Source: a bacterium
GTDB taxonomy: Bacteria; Vulcanimicrobiota; Vulcanimicrobiia; Vulcanimicrobiales; SCRA01
DNA length: 6,639 nucleotides
Assembly (NCBI GenBank): GCA_028869325.1
Contig: JAGWST010000093.1
Span: forward strand, 1 to 6,639
Direction: 5' to 3'
Shown here piece after piece: positions 5,717-6,639 of the stretch. The position numbers and the translations under genes are program-made. Position 1 is the first letter of the stretch; the number at the start of each line of letters is the position of its first letter. The notes below the pieces were generated by a model that saw only the letters and a list, made by a program, of their open reading frames with translations, did not search any database and had not been told where the DNA came from.

Positions 5717-6639
5717 CGCCGCCGCTGCCGCGACCGCGCCTCGATCCCGCCATCTTCAGCCTTCCGGTCGAGCGCATGCGGGAGGGCTACTACTCGGACG
5801 TCTACTTCAACCGTGCGCGCGACATCCTCGTTGCGGACGGCTACCATCCGCGCGTCCTCATGCAGGTTTTCCAGCGGCGCGACGCGGTGCTCTGCGGCAT
5901 CGACGAGGCGTTGGCGATCCTCAAGCTGTGCAGCGGCTACAAGCCGCCCGCCGGCGGCTGGCACGAGGGCTGGCCGGAGCTGCGGGTGCAGGCGCTGCGC
6001 GACGGCGACGCGATCGCTCCGTACGAGAACGTGCTCACGATCGAGGGCGACTACGCGCTCTTTGCGCACTTGGAGACGCTCTACCTGGGCGTGCTGGCGC
6101 GGCGCACGCGGATCTGCACCAACGCCCGCAACATCGTGCGCTCGGCCAACGGCAAGGACGTGCTCTTCTTCCCCGCGCGCTTCGACCACCACTTGGTCCA
6201 GACCGGCGACGGCTACGCCGCCTACGTCTCCGGCGCGCTCGGCGTCTCGACGGACGCCAATGCCGAATGGTGGGGCGCGAAAGGCACGGGAACGGTCCCC
6301 CATGCGCTGATCGCGGCGTACGGCGGCGACACCGTGCTCGCCAGCCGCAAGCTCGCCGAGCTGGTCACGGAAGAGATGCACCTGATCGCGCTGGTCGACT
6401 TCGACAACGACTGCGTCGGCACGAGCCTAGCGGTCGCGCGCGACCTGGGGCGCCGCCTATGGGGCGTGCGCCTGGACACCAGCGCGACCCTGGTCGATCG
6501 CTCGCTCTGGCCCAGGATGGGGACGTTCACGCCTACCGGCGTGAACCCGCAACTGGTGCGCAACGTTCGCACGGCCCTGGACGCGGTGGGCTTCACCTGG
6601 GTGCGCATCGTGGTGAGCGGCGGCTTCAACCCGACGAAG
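5713..6639 (+). CDS. pncB: Nicotinate phosphoribosyltransferase, 3' end outside window
   Basis: The enzyme joins nicotinate to PRPP to give nicotinate mononucleotide, the first step of Preiss-Handler NAD salvage in the cytoplasm. The frame stays open from GTG 5713 through 309 codons to the window edge. Recognised parts are the N-terminal substrate-binding region (REGYYSDVYFNRARDIL, then LTIEGDYALFAHLETLYLG), the central motif GTGTVPHALIAAYGGDT with H197 at the position of the family's functional His, the barrel strand VRLDTS with D255, and the PRPP-phosphate loop region VVSGGFNPTK at 300-309. The overall form is the archaeal/actinobacterial-type enzyme. Roughly 30-60 residues may be missing at the C-terminus. 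GTG 5713 overlaps the upstream stop as GTGA, pointing to translational coupling with the GyrI-like gene. A nicotinamide-using relative cannot be fully excluded without alignment, but NAPRTase is favoured. pncB is used as the general symbol. Confidence 0.9.
   Translation, partial: MTPPLPRPRLDPAIFSLPVERMREGYYSDVYFNRARDILVADGYHPRVLMQVFQRRDAVLCGIDEALAILKLCSGYKPPAGGWHEGWPELRVQALRDGDAIAPYENVLTIEGDYALFAHLETLYLGVLARRTRICTNARNIVRSANGKDVLFFPARFDHHLVQTGDGYAAYVSGALGVSTDANAEWWGAKGTGTVPHALIAAYGGDTVLASRKLAELVTEEMHLIALVDFDNDCVGTSLAVARDLGRRLWGVRLDTSATLVDRSLWPRMGTFTPTGVNPQLVRNVRTALDAVGFTWVRIVVSGGFNPTK

Overview
The window is high-GC bacterial DNA with a dense gene layout, GTG starts, short or overlapping gene junctions and weak or absent Shine-Dalgarno sequences. 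It looks chromosomal: DNA repair polymerase X, NAD salvage, a two-component system and a class IIc glycyl-tRNA synthetase beta segment. Nothing here fixes the phylum. A Terrabacteria-type lineage such as Eremiobacterota or a relative would fit, but this is a guess from style only. I see no tRNA, rRNA, CRISPR array, insertion sequence or phage gene.

Layout. (1) 1-514, minus strand: an open frame that leaves the left edge. It begins as a signal-peptide-bearing ABC-transporter solute-binding protein (family 5, peptide/oligopeptide type). At about residue 74-80 it turns, in frame, into the middle of glycyl-tRNA synthetase beta subunit (GlyS). This chimera is the most unusual thing in the window and is either a recombination scar or an assembly join. 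(2) 515-849: a 335-bp divergent intergenic region. It holds an 11-bp-spaced direct repeat typical of OmpR/PhoB-family operators and a candidate -10. (3) 850-3634, plus strand: an apparent operon of an OmpR-family response regulator, its membrane histidine kinase (1 nt apart) and a DsbA-like thioredoxin-fold protein with a single active-site Cys. (4) 3645-5378, minus strand: a full-length bacterial DNA polymerase X (Pol beta-like core plus C-terminal PHP domain), convergent with the DsbA-like gene with only 10 bp between stops. (5) 5420-6639, plus strand: a small GyrI-like (single SHS2 unit) protein, possibly from a leaderless transcript, overlapping by GTGA the start of a nicotinate phosphoribosyltransferase gene that runs off the right edge.

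How the parts relate. The kinase and regulator form one phosphorelay, and the operator-like repeat upstream suggests autoregulation. PolX acts in short-gap base-excision repair. The GyrI-like protein and the nicotinate phosphoribosyltransferase are translationally coupled, so they are probably co-expressed; a functional link between a small-molecule-binding fold and NAD salvage is only inference. No complete new multi-gene system is evident.
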